Assembly: GCF_900188225.1 (NCBI RefSeq)
Contig: NZ_FZOC01000006.1
Span: 149,704-213,703 of the forward strand
Length of the DNA stretch: 64,000 nucleotides
Direction: 5' to 3'
From: Humidesulfovibrio mexicanus
GTDB taxonomy: Bacteria > Desulfobacterota > Desulfovibrionia > Desulfovibrionales > Desulfovibrionaceae
Both the position numbers and the translations under genes were made by a program. Below the pieces are notes generated by a model. It saw nothing but the letters and a program-made list of their open reading frames with translations. It was not told the origin of the DNA and made no database searches. Below, in pieces: positions 55,487 to 63,984 of the stretch. Position 1 is the stretch's first letter. Each line of letters begins with the position of its first letter.

Positions 55487-56926
55487 CTAGCCGAAGAGCA
55501 CCTCGCCCTCCAGCACCGCGCCATCGGCCACGCGGGCCTGCTTGCGCAAGCGGTTGACCACGCGGGTGACCCCGCGGATGCGCACGTTCCTGCCGAAGCG
55601 CACGTCCCCGTGGACCTCCAGGCGTTCACATTCAAGAAGCGAGGGCGCGCCCTTGGGAAAACGTTCCTGGAACATGTCGATCTTCTTGTAGAATTTCTGG
55701 TCCAAGACAATGGCGGGCATGGGCGCGGTGCGCGCCGGGTTCTGCTCAATGGTCTCAAGCTTGGTGCGCACAAAGCAGTCGCTCATGACCAGCAGCAGAT
55801 CCTGAGTGGTTTTGACCGGAGCAAAACGGGTGCGCGGCACCAGCACGGCGCGCGCGTTCTCGAAGGCGCTGATGGCCGACCCCATGGCCGTCTCCACCTG
55901 CAGCACCGGCGGCGAATCCGGGTCGCGCGGGTCCAGAGTCTTGGGGTTGAGCATCAGGTCCAGGGGCATCATGAGGTTCTCGACAAAGACCCGCTCCAAG
56001 AGCCGCAGGTCCACCCACAAGGAGTTGGTGTTGAAGAAACGGTACTTGTCGATGTCCGCAAAGCTCTCCAATTCGGCCTCCGGGCACTGGGCCAGCTCGC
56101 GCAGGGCCAACCGCCCGTTCGCAAGCCGGGCCAGGTGTCCGCCCTTGCGGTCCTGGTGCGTGCGCCGCGCCACCTCCATCAGAAAGGAAAGCTCCTCCCT
56201 GGCCATGTAGCCCAGCAGCCGGGCGTCCATCACCGCGCCCAGGTTGTCGGAATTGGAGATGAAGGCGTAGCGGTAGCCGCGCTTCAGCAGCTTGGCCAGC
56301 AGGCCGGAGGTCACAAGCGCGGTGTACACGTCGCCGTGGCCCGGCGGGTTCCACTCCAGCTCCGGGTTGGCGGGCCAGTCGGCCGGGGAGAAGTCGGCCT
56401 CCACGATCTTGGGGTACATGTGCTGCACAAAGGCCAGCGGGATGCCGGTGTCGCCGTTGTCCAGGCCTTCCACCTTGAGCATGGTGTCGCGGTGGGTCTT
56501 GAAGCTGTTCATGAACACCAGCGGCAGCGGGGATTTGAACTTCCTGCGCAACACCTTGGCCTGCCGCGCGATGATGTCCAGAAAGCTGTGCCCGTCCTTC
56601 ACGGGGATGAGGCTCTTGGCGCGCTCAAGCCCCATGCTGGTGCCCAGCCCGCCGTTGAGCTTGATGACCACGGTGTGGGCCAGGGCCTCGCGCCCGGCCT
56701 CGGCGTAGCCTTCCAGATCCGCGTAGTCGGGCACCTCGCCGTCGTTCAGGGGCGAGATGTCGGCGTCCGGGAGCTTGCCCTGCGCGCCCTGCATGATCTG
56801 CGTATAGAAGCACTTGAAGATGTTGATGACGATGGAGGGGATGCGGTGCTCCTCCATCTTCAGGGCAAAGGGCTTGAACATGGTGTGGACGGCGGGGTCC
56901 TGGGTGGCGAGGCAGCTGATCTTCAT
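55487..56926 (-). CDS. UTP-glucose-1-phosphate uridylyltransferase, UDPGP family
   Basis: 479 residues; GGAG six bases before the ATG. LNGGLGTSMGLERAKSLIPV is the nucleotide-binding motif of the eukaryote-like UGPase family (not GalU). NSFKTHRDTML, NPPGHGDVYTAL, SNSDNLGAVMD and the closing left-handed helix repeats (LEVHGDVRFGRNVRIRGVTRVVN) follow. It makes UDP-glucose, which the glycan genes elsewhere in the window could use. Confidence 0.95.
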   Translation of the reverse strand: MKISCLATQDPAVHTMFKPFALKMEEHRIPSIVINIFKCFYTQIMQGAQGKLPDADISPLNDGEVPDYADLEGYAEAGREALAHTVVIKLNGGLGTSMGLERAKSLIPVKDGHSFLDIIARQAKVLRRKFKSPLPLVFMNSFKTHRDTMLKVEGLDNGDTGIPLAFVQHMYPKIVEADFSPADWPANPELEWNPPGHGDVYTALVTSGLLAKLLKRGYRYAFISNSDNLGAVMDARLLGYMAREELSFLMEVARRTHQDRKGGHLARLANGRLALRELAQCPEAELESFADIDKYRFFNTNSLWVDLRLLERVFVENLMMPLDLMLNPKTLDPRDPDSPPVLQVETAMGSAISAFENARAVLVPRTRFAPVKTTQDLLLVMSDCFVRTKLETIEQNPARTAPMPAIVLDQKFYKKIDMFQERFPKGAPSLLECERLEVHGDVRFGRNVRIRGVTRVVNRLRKQARVADGAVLEGEVLFG

Positions 56927-57055
56927 TGCGGCTCCGTAAGCTCTGTCGGACGCGTTGTGTCTTTTCCCAGCATGATGAGCATATACGGAAGTTTGGCAAC
57001 TTGGCAAGCGGGAGTGTCCGCCCGCATGGGGGGGACGCGCGGCAAAACCGCGCGC

Positions 57056-57096
57056 AAAAAGGCCCGGCGCGGGACCGGGGAAGTCCCTGCCGGGCC
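57056..57096 (-). terminator. Terminator after the minus-strand phage genes
   Basis: On the minus strand GGCCCGGC...GCCGGGCC followed by TTTTT. It lies about 60 bases beyond the small phage gene at 57154. Confidence 0.8.
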
Positions 57097-57153
57097 TGGG
57101 CGCGCAGCAAAGGCCCGAAGCCTTGGCCCGCGCCCCCGCTCATGGCTGCGCCT

Positions 57154-57402
57154 CTACGACAGCAGACCGGTGCTGGCCACCCCGCCGCCCACCGTGGCCA
57201 CCAGGGCGTCCAGCACGCTCAGCGCGCCGAAGCCGGATACGGCCAGGATGATGTCGCCGCTCGTGAGATTGTACTCCTCCACGGCCCTGTCGAAGTAGCC
57301 CGAGGCCGACACCGCGCCGATGGCGTCCGGGGTGCGGTACAGGAACAGCTGCTGGCCGGGCACGCCGCCAAGCAGACGCATAGTGCTGGAATCGTAGCTC
57401 AT
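57154..57402 (-). CDS. Small phage-type structural protein (putative)
   Basis: 82 residues; AAGGAAGG upstream. It follows the capsid gene by 31 bases. The sequence (LLGGVPGQQLFLYRTPDAIGAVSASGYFDRAVEEYNLTSGDIILAVSG) resembles small capsid-accessory proteins that begin with a Gly-rich turn. Function is inferred from position. Confidence 0.75.
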   Translation of the reverse strand: MSYDSSTMRLLGGVPGQQLFLYRTPDAIGAVSASGYFDRAVEEYNLTSGDIILAVSGFGALSVLDALVATVGGGVASTGLLS

Positions 57403-57433
57403 AGTCGCCTTCCTTGTGTTGAGTGTCGCTGGC

Positions 57434-58267
57434 CTAGGCCGCCAGGGCCGCGTCGTCGTCGCAGTCGATCTCCACCACGCCGTCCGGGTCGATGAGCACG
57501 GCCCCGGCCGAGAGCATGTGGTCCACCAGGTGCGCGGCCTTCTCCGGCACCCAGTCGGTAAAGACCTTGACCTCCTGGGCCTCGGCCAGGCCAACGGCGC
57601 TTCTGTGGTACAGGAAGCACTTGCGCGCGCCGCCGGAAAGCGGCAGCCCGGTGTGAAACATCCAGGTGATGCCGAGCCAGGTGCGGCTTTCGGTGCCCTT
57701 GAGCCAGGGATAGCGGTCGCCCGCAAAGTCGGCGCTCTTGAACTCGCTGATGTCCAGCAGCTCGTTCCACTGGTGCGCGCCCACCACGGCGAAGCGGTTG
57801 CCGTCGTCAGGCACGTCGGCCGTGTTCAGGCGGGCGAAGGCCTCCAGCACCTTGGCCTTGGTGAGCCCGGTGCCGCCCTCGGCCACCACGTTCGCGCCCT
57901 GGGCCAGGCGCGAAACGATGAGTTCGTCCACCTTGCGGCCCAGGGCGTAGGCCCCGGCGTTGGCCACCACCAGGCGCTCGTCGGTGTTGGTCTTGAGCTC
58001 GTCCAGCTTGTCCACGTAGTCCGCGCCGTACCAGTCCTCCAGGGTGGCGGACACGCTCGCGTGCTCCACGTTCATGAGGGGCACCGCGCCGTGCCGGGTT
58101 TTCTTGCCCGCCGCGCCGCGGCCGGTCTTCTGGAACACGGCGGTGGCGCCCACCACGCCGGTCTTGAGGCGCACCGTTCCGCGCAGCTTGCTGCCGCGCT
58201 GCTGATAGGCCTCGTGCACGTCGGCCGTGTACTGGGCCACAAAGGCGTTGCTGATGCTCAGGGACAT
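57434..58267 (-). CDS. Podovirus-type major capsid protein
   Basis: 277 residues; GGAGG eight bases before the ATG. SISNAFVAQYTADVHEAYQQRGSKLRGTVR, EDWYGADYVDKLDELKTNTDERLVVANAGAYALGRKVDELIVSRLA and FTDWVPEKAAHLVDHMLSAGAVLIDPDGVVEI agree with capsid proteins of podovirus-like phages. The gene is intact. It is 3.3 kb from the portal gene and on the other strand. Confidence 0.88.
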   Translation of the reverse strand: MSLSISNAFVAQYTADVHEAYQQRGSKLRGTVRLKTGVVGATAVFQKTGRGAAGKKTRHGAVPLMNVEHASVSATLEDWYGADYVDKLDELKTNTDERLVVANAGAYALGRKVDELIVSRLAQGANVVAEGGTGLTKAKVLEAFARLNTADVPDDGNRFAVVGAHQWNELLDISEFKSADFAGDRYPWLKGTESRTWLGITWMFHTGLPLSGGARKCFLYHRSAVGLAEAQEVKVFTDWVPEKAAHLVDHMLSAGAVLIDPDGVVEIDCDDDAALAA

Positions 58268-58515
58268 TTCAGGATCCTCCAGATGGTGAAAGGTTCCGGG
58301 GGAGCCGGGTGTCGCTTGGGGCGGTGCGCGCAGGTGGCCGGGGCACAAGGGATGCGGGCTGCGCGCGTCCGGCCCCAGGGCCGGGGTGCGGACCTCCGTC
58401 AGGTCCGCGCGGACGCAAGTATAGCCCGGCTTTTGCGACGGGATGAAAATGGCCTGAAACGGGACGGAAAAAGGACGCGTTTGGCGGGTTGACAGGGTGT
58501 GCGAAAGGGGCGGGT

Positions 58516-59520
58516 CTAGAAGCGGTAATCCAGCGAGAGGGAGACGGAGGTCTGCTCCGACCAGGCGCGCACCCCGTTCAGCCAGTTGAGGCCGACGCCG
58601 AGGCCCTTGTCGAGGAATTTGTGCGTCCCATTGGTCTCTATGTGCAGGTAGTCCACCTCAAGACCGAGGTCGAGCCCCTCGGTGACGCCAAAGGCCAGGC
58701 CCGCCATGGCGTGCCAGGCATGGCCGTAGGTGATGTCGCGGGTGACGCGGTCGCCGCGCAGGAGGTGGTCGTCGCGGTTCTTGCCCTCCACGTAGCTTAC
58801 GTCCAGCTGCGAATTGAGGCGCAGGCTGTGCACAAGGGGCGGCGAATCCCAGTCGTAGGCCAGGCGCAGCCCGGCGAAGTACTGGTGCCAGTTCTGCTTG
58901 AACTTGATGGCGTCGCCCGCGAAGTCGGTCCGCGAGGTCACGTTTCCGGCCGTGTCATAGGTGTACTGCACGCCATCGTGCGCCATGAAGCGCAGCTGCT
59001 GCCCGCGAAAGCCGACCACTGGCCGCAGGTCCACCGAGGACGGCAGGCCGAGCACATCGGACACGCGCAGGTCTGCATCGACCTGAAACTGGTAGCTGGG
59101 GCGCATACGGCACGAGGAGGCGCTGAAGATGGTGAGCGCGTGCGGGGCGGTGTCGTCGTCCCAGTCGTAGTCGCGCAGCTGCCCGGACCTCTGGTCGCGC
59201 ACGGTGCTCATGTACCCCAGGCCGAGGGAGAGCCTGCCCAGCTGGCGACGGGCCTCGAACCCGGCCCAGGTGGAGTCCATGTCGAACTCGAGCCGACTCA
59301 AGGGAACCTGATAGGGGTCAAAAGGGTTGCCGAACTGGTAGGACGTGTGGCTGTTGAGCATGAACTTCGTCTTGAACGCGACCTGCCATGCCGGGGCGTC
59401 CCCGGCCCATGCCCCTGGCGGATGCAGCAGCGCCGCCAGGGCAAGGGCCACGAGAAGCGTCGCGGTCCGGGCCGCGGAAGGCGCCGCGCCGAAGAACGTT
59501 TTGGACTCGTGCGTCGCCAT
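58516..59520 (-). CDS. Omptin-family outer-membrane protease (putative)
   Basis: 334 residues with a signal peptide (ATLLVALALAALLHPPGAWA) and a beta-barrel pattern ending in LSLDYRF, the C-terminal Phe of outer-membrane proteins. LRDYDWDDD supplies the D-x-D and KNRDDHLLRG the D-x-H that omptins use for catalysis. GDAIKFKQNWHQYFAGLRLAYDW resembles their middle strand. Omptins cleave between basic residues. The family call is by motif only. Confidence 0.8.
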   Translation of the reverse strand: MATHESKTFFGAAPSAARTATLLVALALAALLHPPGAWAGDAPAWQVAFKTKFMLNSHTSYQFGNPFDPYQVPLSRLEFDMDSTWAGFEARRQLGRLSLGLGYMSTVRDQRSGQLRDYDWDDDTAPHALTIFSASSCRMRPSYQFQVDADLRVSDVLGLPSSVDLRPVVGFRGQQLRFMAHDGVQYTYDTAGNVTSRTDFAGDAIKFKQNWHQYFAGLRLAYDWDSPPLVHSLRLNSQLDVSYVEGKNRDDHLLRGDRVTRDITYGHAWHAMAGLAFGVTEGLDLGLEVDYLHIETNGTHKFLDKGLGVGLNWLNGVRAWSEQTSVSLSLDYRF

Positions 59521-59688
59521 GTTGCCTTGGTTCAGGTTCAGATGATGCGGCTGGCCCGCCCTTGGGGGATTCCCCGCCTCAGGCGGTCCATTTTGTCCCC
59601 CCCTACCCCTGAACAGGGAAAGATGCAAACCGTGCCGCATGTTACCGCAAAGGCCAAGAGGGATGGCCTGCGGGAGGGAGGCGGGCCT

Positions 59689-60540
59689 TTAGCGCAAGCT
59701 GGTCAGGAAGGCCAGGACCTCCGCATGGACGCGGGCGCTGTAGAGCAGCCCCACATGACTCACGGGGGGCACCGCGCGCTCGGTCCATCCGGCGGACAGT
59801 TCGCGGCCCTCAAGCAGCGCGCCGGAAAGCGGCTGCACCATGCAGTCCGTAGGCGTATACAGGCTCAAGGCCGGTCCGGGGCAGGGGGGCAGACCCCGCA
59901 CAGCTTCCAGCACCTCGCCGCCTGGGGCCAGGCCACGGGCCAGACGCCCCACGCCCAGGCGCGCCGCCAGCACGCTGCCCCTGTGCGGGGCGCCCAGGGT
60001 AGCCACCCCGGCAATGCGCACGCCGTGCCCCGCATCGGCCTGCGCCAATGGACCGCAGGCCGCGCGGATGACCAGCCCGCCCAGGCTGTGCCCCACCAGG
60101 GCCACGCGGCCGTCCGGGACCTCCAGCGCCGCGCGGCGCACCAGTTCCTCAAGGCCGCTCACGATGTCGCCGAAGGGGCGGCCGAAACTGGGGTACCCGT
60201 AGCAGCGCACGTCCGCAAAGCCCGCTCGCGCCAGCCTGCGCCGCAGCACGAACCAGGCCGCCGGATTGTGGTACAGCCCGTGGACCAGAATCACCGCCGG
60301 GCCTGTACCGGTTGCCAGGCCGTGGCCGCTGCACAGCCGCCCGAAGGGCAGGGCCAGGGCCGTGCACCACAGCGTCCACACGGAGTCCAGAAAGGCGCGC
60401 AGGAGCGCGGACGCCAGCCTTCCGCCACACAGGCGGCGCTGCAGCAGCCAGTCGCCGCTGCGGCGGTTCTCCAGCCAGGCCAGGGCGGCGGGGAGCGCGG
60501 GTACGCCGACCGCCACGACGGCCATTGTTTCCAGCAGCAT
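59689..60540 (-). CDS. Alpha/beta-hydrolase, triacylglycerol lipase-like
   Basis: 283 residues; GGAGGG upstream. An N-terminal hydrophobic segment anchors it. VILVHGLYHNPAAWFVLRRRLARAGF, LVGHSLGGLVIRAA (catalytic Ser) and PVSHVGLLYS (catalytic His) are seen. It resembles lipases that act at the inner-membrane face. The substrate is unknown. Confidence 0.9.
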   Translation of the reverse strand: MLLETMAVVAVGVPALPAALAWLENRRSGDWLLQRRLCGGRLASALLRAFLDSVWTLWCTALALPFGRLCSGHGLATGTGPAVILVHGLYHNPAAWFVLRRRLARAGFADVRCYGYPSFGRPFGDIVSGLEELVRRAALEVPDGRVALVGHSLGGLVIRAACGPLAQADAGHGVRIAGVATLGAPHRGSVLAARLGVGRLARGLAPGGEVLEAVRGLPPCPGPALSLYTPTDCMVQPLSGALLEGRELSAGWTERAVPPVSHVGLLYSARVHAEVLAFLTSLR

Positions 60541-60644
60541 CAGGAGCCCTCCATGCAGGCGCGGGACTTGCCTGTCGCGCCGCCTCTTGTGTAGCATGGG
60601 GCAAATGGACTGTCATCGCGCACAGGTGACGATACGGAGGTGCC

Positions 60645-60998
60645 ATGGAACCGCCTAAGGCAGCGGAACAGGTCGAGGCCGACCACTTTTTTCAGGTTGA
60701 TATCCGCGTGGGCACCGTGCTGCGCGCGGAACCCTTCCCCAAGGCCCGCACCCCGGCCTACAAGCTCTGGATCGATTTCGGTCCCCTTGGCGTGCGCCAG
60801 TCCAGCGCCCAGATAACGCAGCTCTACGCCCCAGAGGAGCTGGCGGGCAGGCAGGTGGTGGCCGTGGTGAACTTTCCCCCGCGCAGCATCGCAGGCTTTC
60901 GCTCCGAGGTGCTGGTGCTGGGCTGCGCCAACGAAGCCGGACACGTCACCCTGCTCGCACCCGACGCCTATGCGCCCGACGGCGCGCGCATCCATTAA
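60645..60998 (+). CDS. csaA: CsaA-type tRNA-binding chaperone
   Basis: 117 residues; GGAGGTG upstream. FFQVDIRVGTVLRAEPFPKARTPAYKLWIDFG, RQSSAQITQLYAPEELAGRQVVAVVNFPPR and SEVLVLG follow the CsaA OB-fold with its tRNA-binding surface. It aids protein export in Bacillus. Confidence 0.95.
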   Translation: MEPPKAAEQVEADHFFQVDIRVGTVLRAEPFPKARTPAYKLWIDFGPLGVRQSSAQITQLYAPEELAGRQVVAVVNFPPRSIAGFRSEVLVLGCANEAGHVTLLAPDAYAPDGARIH

Positions 60999-61020
60999 CC
61001 CTCCACGCATCCGAGGCCCC

Positions 61021-62076
61021 ATGACCGCAACCGCCCCAATTCTCTGCCTGGACATCGGCTCCGGCACGCAAGACGTGCTCCTGTATTTCCCTGACCGGGA
61101 GATCGAAAACTGTCCCAAGCTGGTGCTGCCCGCCCCGGCACGCGTGCTGGCCGAATGCATCCGCCAGGCCACGGCCCAGGGCCGCGCCGTGCATCTGCAC
61201 GGTTGCAACATGGGCGGCGGCTTTCATTCCGCCATGCGGGCGCATCTGGCGGCGGGGCTCGGTTTCTCCTGCACGCGGGCGGCTGCCTTTTCCCTGGCCG
61301 ACGACCTGGACGCCCTGGCGGCCAGCGGGGTCGGCGTTCGCGAGGACTGCCCCGCCGGAGCCGTGGACCTGCTGGCCGTGGACTTCGACCCGGATTTCTG
61401 GAACCGGGCACTGGATGCGCTGGGCCTGCCCCGGCCCGGCTTGGTGGCCGCCTGCGCCCAGGACCACGGCTTCCATCCGGGGCAGAGCAACCGGCGCGGA
61501 CGCTTCGTGCTTTGGGAAAAGCTGCTGCACGAGGCCCAAGGCCATCCGGAAAGCCTGCTCTACACCCAGGTTCCAACCTGCTTCACCCGCCTGGCCGACC
61601 TGCAGAAGAGCATCGGCGGCGGACCGGTGGCCGACACGGGCGCGGCCGCCGTTCTGGGCGGACTCTTCGAGCCGTCCATCCGCGCACGGGCGGAGGCGCG
61701 CGGCCTGACCCTGGTCAACATCGGCAACAGCCACACCGTGGCCTTCCTGATCTTCCAGGGCCGGGTATTCGGCGTGTACGAGCACCACACAGGGCTCATC
61801 GACGCCCCGCGCCTGTGGGATCAGTTGGCGCGCTTTCGGGCGGGCGGCCTCGACTTCGAGGAGGTGTTCGACGACCGGGGGCACGGGACCATGCGCCTGC
61901 CCCTGCCCGCAGAGGCGAAAGGCTTCCCGGACACGCTGGTCATCGGCCCAAGGCGGACCCTGTTGGCGGGCTTTGAGGTGGAGTTCCCGGCCCCTGGCGG
62001 GGACATGATGCTCACGGGCAGCTTCGGTCTGGTGGAGGGCCTCAGGCTGCAGGGGCTGCTGCCCGCCGCGCCATAG
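61021..62076 (+). CDS. DUF1786 actin-like ATPase-fold protein
   Basis: 351 residues; GAGG upstream. ILCLDIGSGTQDVLLYF is the N-terminal phosphate loop, and LVNIGNSHTVAFLIFQGRVFGVYEHHTG, CAQDHGF and the C-terminal TGSFGLVEGL follow the family. It is known as DUF1786 (once linked to pyruvate formate-lyase activation). Its function is uncertain. Confidence 0.93.
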   Translation: MTATAPILCLDIGSGTQDVLLYFPDREIENCPKLVLPAPARVLAECIRQATAQGRAVHLHGCNMGGGFHSAMRAHLAAGLGFSCTRAAAFSLADDLDALAASGVGVREDCPAGAVDLLAVDFDPDFWNRALDALGLPRPGLVAACAQDHGFHPGQSNRRGRFVLWEKLLHEAQGHPESLLYTQVPTCFTRLADLQKSIGGGPVADTGAAAVLGGLFEPSIRARAEARGLTLVNIGNSHTVAFLIFQGRVFGVYEHHTGLIDAPRLWDQLARFRAGGLDFEEVFDDRGHGTMRLPLPAEAKGFPDTLVIGPRRTLLAGFEVEFPAPGGDMMLTGSFGLVEGLRLQGLLPAAP

Positions 62077-62113
62077 GCCGCAGGCGCCACGGGCGAGCGA
62101 GGGGTGACGGCCG

Positions 62114-62674
62114 TTAGCCGAAACTGCGGGTGAAGAGGTCGGCTATGGCCTCGCGGCCGGCCGGGGTGAGGTCGCGGGTGCCGGTGCCGGTGAAGCGGCG
62201 CTTGCCGATGACAGGGGTGCGTGCAGGGCTCCAACGGCCCGGCTCCCAGCGAAACCAGCCCAGATGCTGCTGGTCGAACACAAACAGCGGCTTGTCGCAG
62301 AGCTTGGCAAACTCCGCACCCCAGCCCGTCCCCCCCCGAACGGTGAGATCGGACAAAATTTCGCCCACCACGTAGACTTCCTGCCCGGAGATCACCTGCC
62401 AGCAGATGCTCTGGATGAGCGCGCGAAAGCTGCCCTCGTCCGTCTGCCGTGGATAACTGCGCCCCATGAGCCGCGTCACGTACTGCACACTCACGTCGCG
62501 CAGGGCCAAATCTTCGGGCGAAAGCACGCGAAGGCCCCTCGTGCGTTCGGGCCGGTGCCCCTCGTAGCTGAAGATGACCTCGTCAAGGCCGCGCGCCTCG
62601 GCCTCGGCGCCGAAGGCGGCCTCGGCGCCGCGGGCGCCGCCGGAAAACAAGGTGGTGCGAGAGGTTTCGGTCAT
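62114..62674 (-). CDS. SLOG-superfamily-like protein
   Basis: 186 residues; GGAGGG before the ATG. TLFSGGARGAEAAFGAEAEARG is the first nucleotide-binding loop and VRGGTGWGAEFAKLCDKPLFVFDQ the second. SLOG proteins bind nucleotides or sense them; some act in defence. It stands next to a histidine kinase on the same strand (38 bases apart). Function is not known. Confidence 0.82.
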   Translation of the reverse strand: MTETSRTTLFSGGARGAEAAFGAEAEARGLDEVIFSYEGHRPERTRGLRVLSPEDLALRDVSVQYVTRLMGRSYPRQTDEGSFRALIQSICWQVISGQEVYVVGEILSDLTVRGGTGWGAEFAKLCDKPLFVFDQQHLGWFRWEPGRWSPARTPVIGKRRFTGTGTRDLTPAGREAIADLFTRSFG

Positions 62675-62711
62675 TATCCCTCCGGAAAGGCACTCCAACT
62701 GGCTGGGTCCA

Positions 62712-63875
62712 TTACATCCTTTCCTGCCGCTTGGGAAGCAGAAGCGTAAATGCCGTGCCTTGGCCCTCGTCCGAAACAAAATCCAGAGTTGCGCCAAGAT
62801 AGCGCTCCGACAGCAGCAACATGCTATAGGTTCCCAGTCCACGTCCGGCGCCTTTTGTGCTGCATCGCCGGTGAAAAATATCCTCGCGCACGAAAGCGGG
62901 GATGACCGCTGCATTGTGCACGCTGAAGCGCACCGAGACGCCCGCGTCGACGCAGCCGAGACGGACGGTGTCGCCGGGTCGTCCGGCTTCGAGGGCATTC
63001 TTGATCATGTTGCCCAGCACACGCCGCACCAGGCGGGCGTCCGTTTCTACTTCGACATCCGCAGCCTGCGCATCAATGGCAAGGGTCTGCCCTTCGGCCT
63101 GCGGGGAGTTGCCATACAGATCGCGAAGCATGGAAAGCAGCGCCAGCGTGTTCGCCGGGGCATACTCCGCCTGCAACTCCTTCGCCTCGGCCGCAAGCAG
63201 CTCCCGCTGGGAGACGATCTCGTCCACCAGGCTCCGCGTGGCCTGGTCGAGGATGCCGAGTTCATGGCACGCCCTGCAGCGTTCCTCCTCAAGCAACACC
63301 TCCAGAAGCCCGCTGATGCCGCCCGCGAGATTCAACACGTCATGAAAAAAAATCCGCTCCATGCTGCGGCGCCGCATCTCGTGCGAGACGTCCGTAAGGG
63401 AGCACAGGATGAACGCTTGCCCGTTCACGTCCAGCGCATTGGTCCAGACATGCATGTCCAGTGCGTCGACACAGTCGTCGTCTCTTCTCAAAAGCGTGCA
63501 GTCGCGGTCTGCCGCGTGACCGTCAATGGCTTCAAGAATGGCCTGAACCGCCCCGCAATGCCTGCAATGGCGCGATGTGCCGCAGCCTCCGGGTGCGGCG
63601 TCGGCATTGACGCAGCCAAGAGCCTCTCCTGGACGCAAGCCCAGGAGATCCTCAATGTGACCGCGCTTGAAAAAGGCCACGGCGGCGGCGTTTGCGAAGA
63701 CGACTTGCCGCTGACGGTTCAAGACAAGCACGATGGTGGGGAGACTGTCGAAAAATGCGCGGCAATGGCTGCCGACGATGGCCTGATACTGCTCAAGGAT
63801 TGCCTGTCGCCCGAATCGCTCCGGTGCGGCGAAAGCCGTCAGGACCTGTGCCGTTGCGCTATGTGCCTCGTCCAT
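62712..63875 (-). CDS. PAS-domain histidine kinase
   Basis: 387 residues. An N-terminal PAS segment (IVLVLNRQRQVVFANAAAVAFFKR) carries a Cys-rich loop (CVNADAAPGGC then CRHC) that may bind a metal or cofactor. ERIFFHDVLNLAGGISGLLEVL is the phosphoacceptor His region. NMIKNALEA, FSVHNAA and GAGRGLGTYSMLLL are the ATPase boxes. No membrane helix is seen. The open frame runs further up through a 16-C tract; ATG 63875 is chosen, with a weak site. Confidence 0.9.
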   Translation of the reverse strand: MDEAHSATAQVLTAFAAPERFGRQAILEQYQAIVGSHCRAFFDSLPTIVLVLNRQRQVVFANAAAVAFFKRGHIEDLLGLRPGEALGCVNADAAPGGCGTSRHCRHCGAVQAILEAIDGHAADRDCTLLRRDDDCVDALDMHVWTNALDVNGQAFILCSLTDVSHEMRRRSMERIFFHDVLNLAGGISGLLEVLLEEERCRACHELGILDQATRSLVDEIVSQRELLAAEAKELQAEYAPANTLALLSMLRDLYGNSPQAEGQTLAIDAQAADVEVETDARLVRRVLGNMIKNALEAGRPGDTVRLGCVDAGVSVRFSVHNAAVIPAFVREDIFHRRCSTKGAGRGLGTYSMLLLSERYLGATLDFVSDEGQGTAFTLLLPKRQERM

Positions 63876-63913
63876 GCCTGCAAGGGTACCTGTGCGGCAA
63901 ATCGCCGTCAACG

Positions 63914-63929
63914 CCCCCCCCCCCCCCCC
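63914..63929. repeat. 16-C homopolymer tract
   Basis: Sixteen C on the plus strand (G on the sense strand of the kinase) 39 bases upstream of its ATG. Such tracts slip in replication and can switch transcription or the upstream frame. Confidence 0.85.
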
Positions 63930-63942
63930 GAATGGCAAACGC

Positions 63943-63974
63943 AAAAAAGGCCCTGTCGAGTGACAGGGCCTTTT
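63943..63974 (-). terminator. Terminator of the rRNA operon
   Basis: AAAAGGCCCTGTC pairs over 13 bp with GACAGGGCCTTTT around GAGT, with a T run on the minus strand. It lies about 12 bases beyond the 5S rRNA end. Confidence 0.9.
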
Positions 63975-63984
63975 GAAAAAAAGT

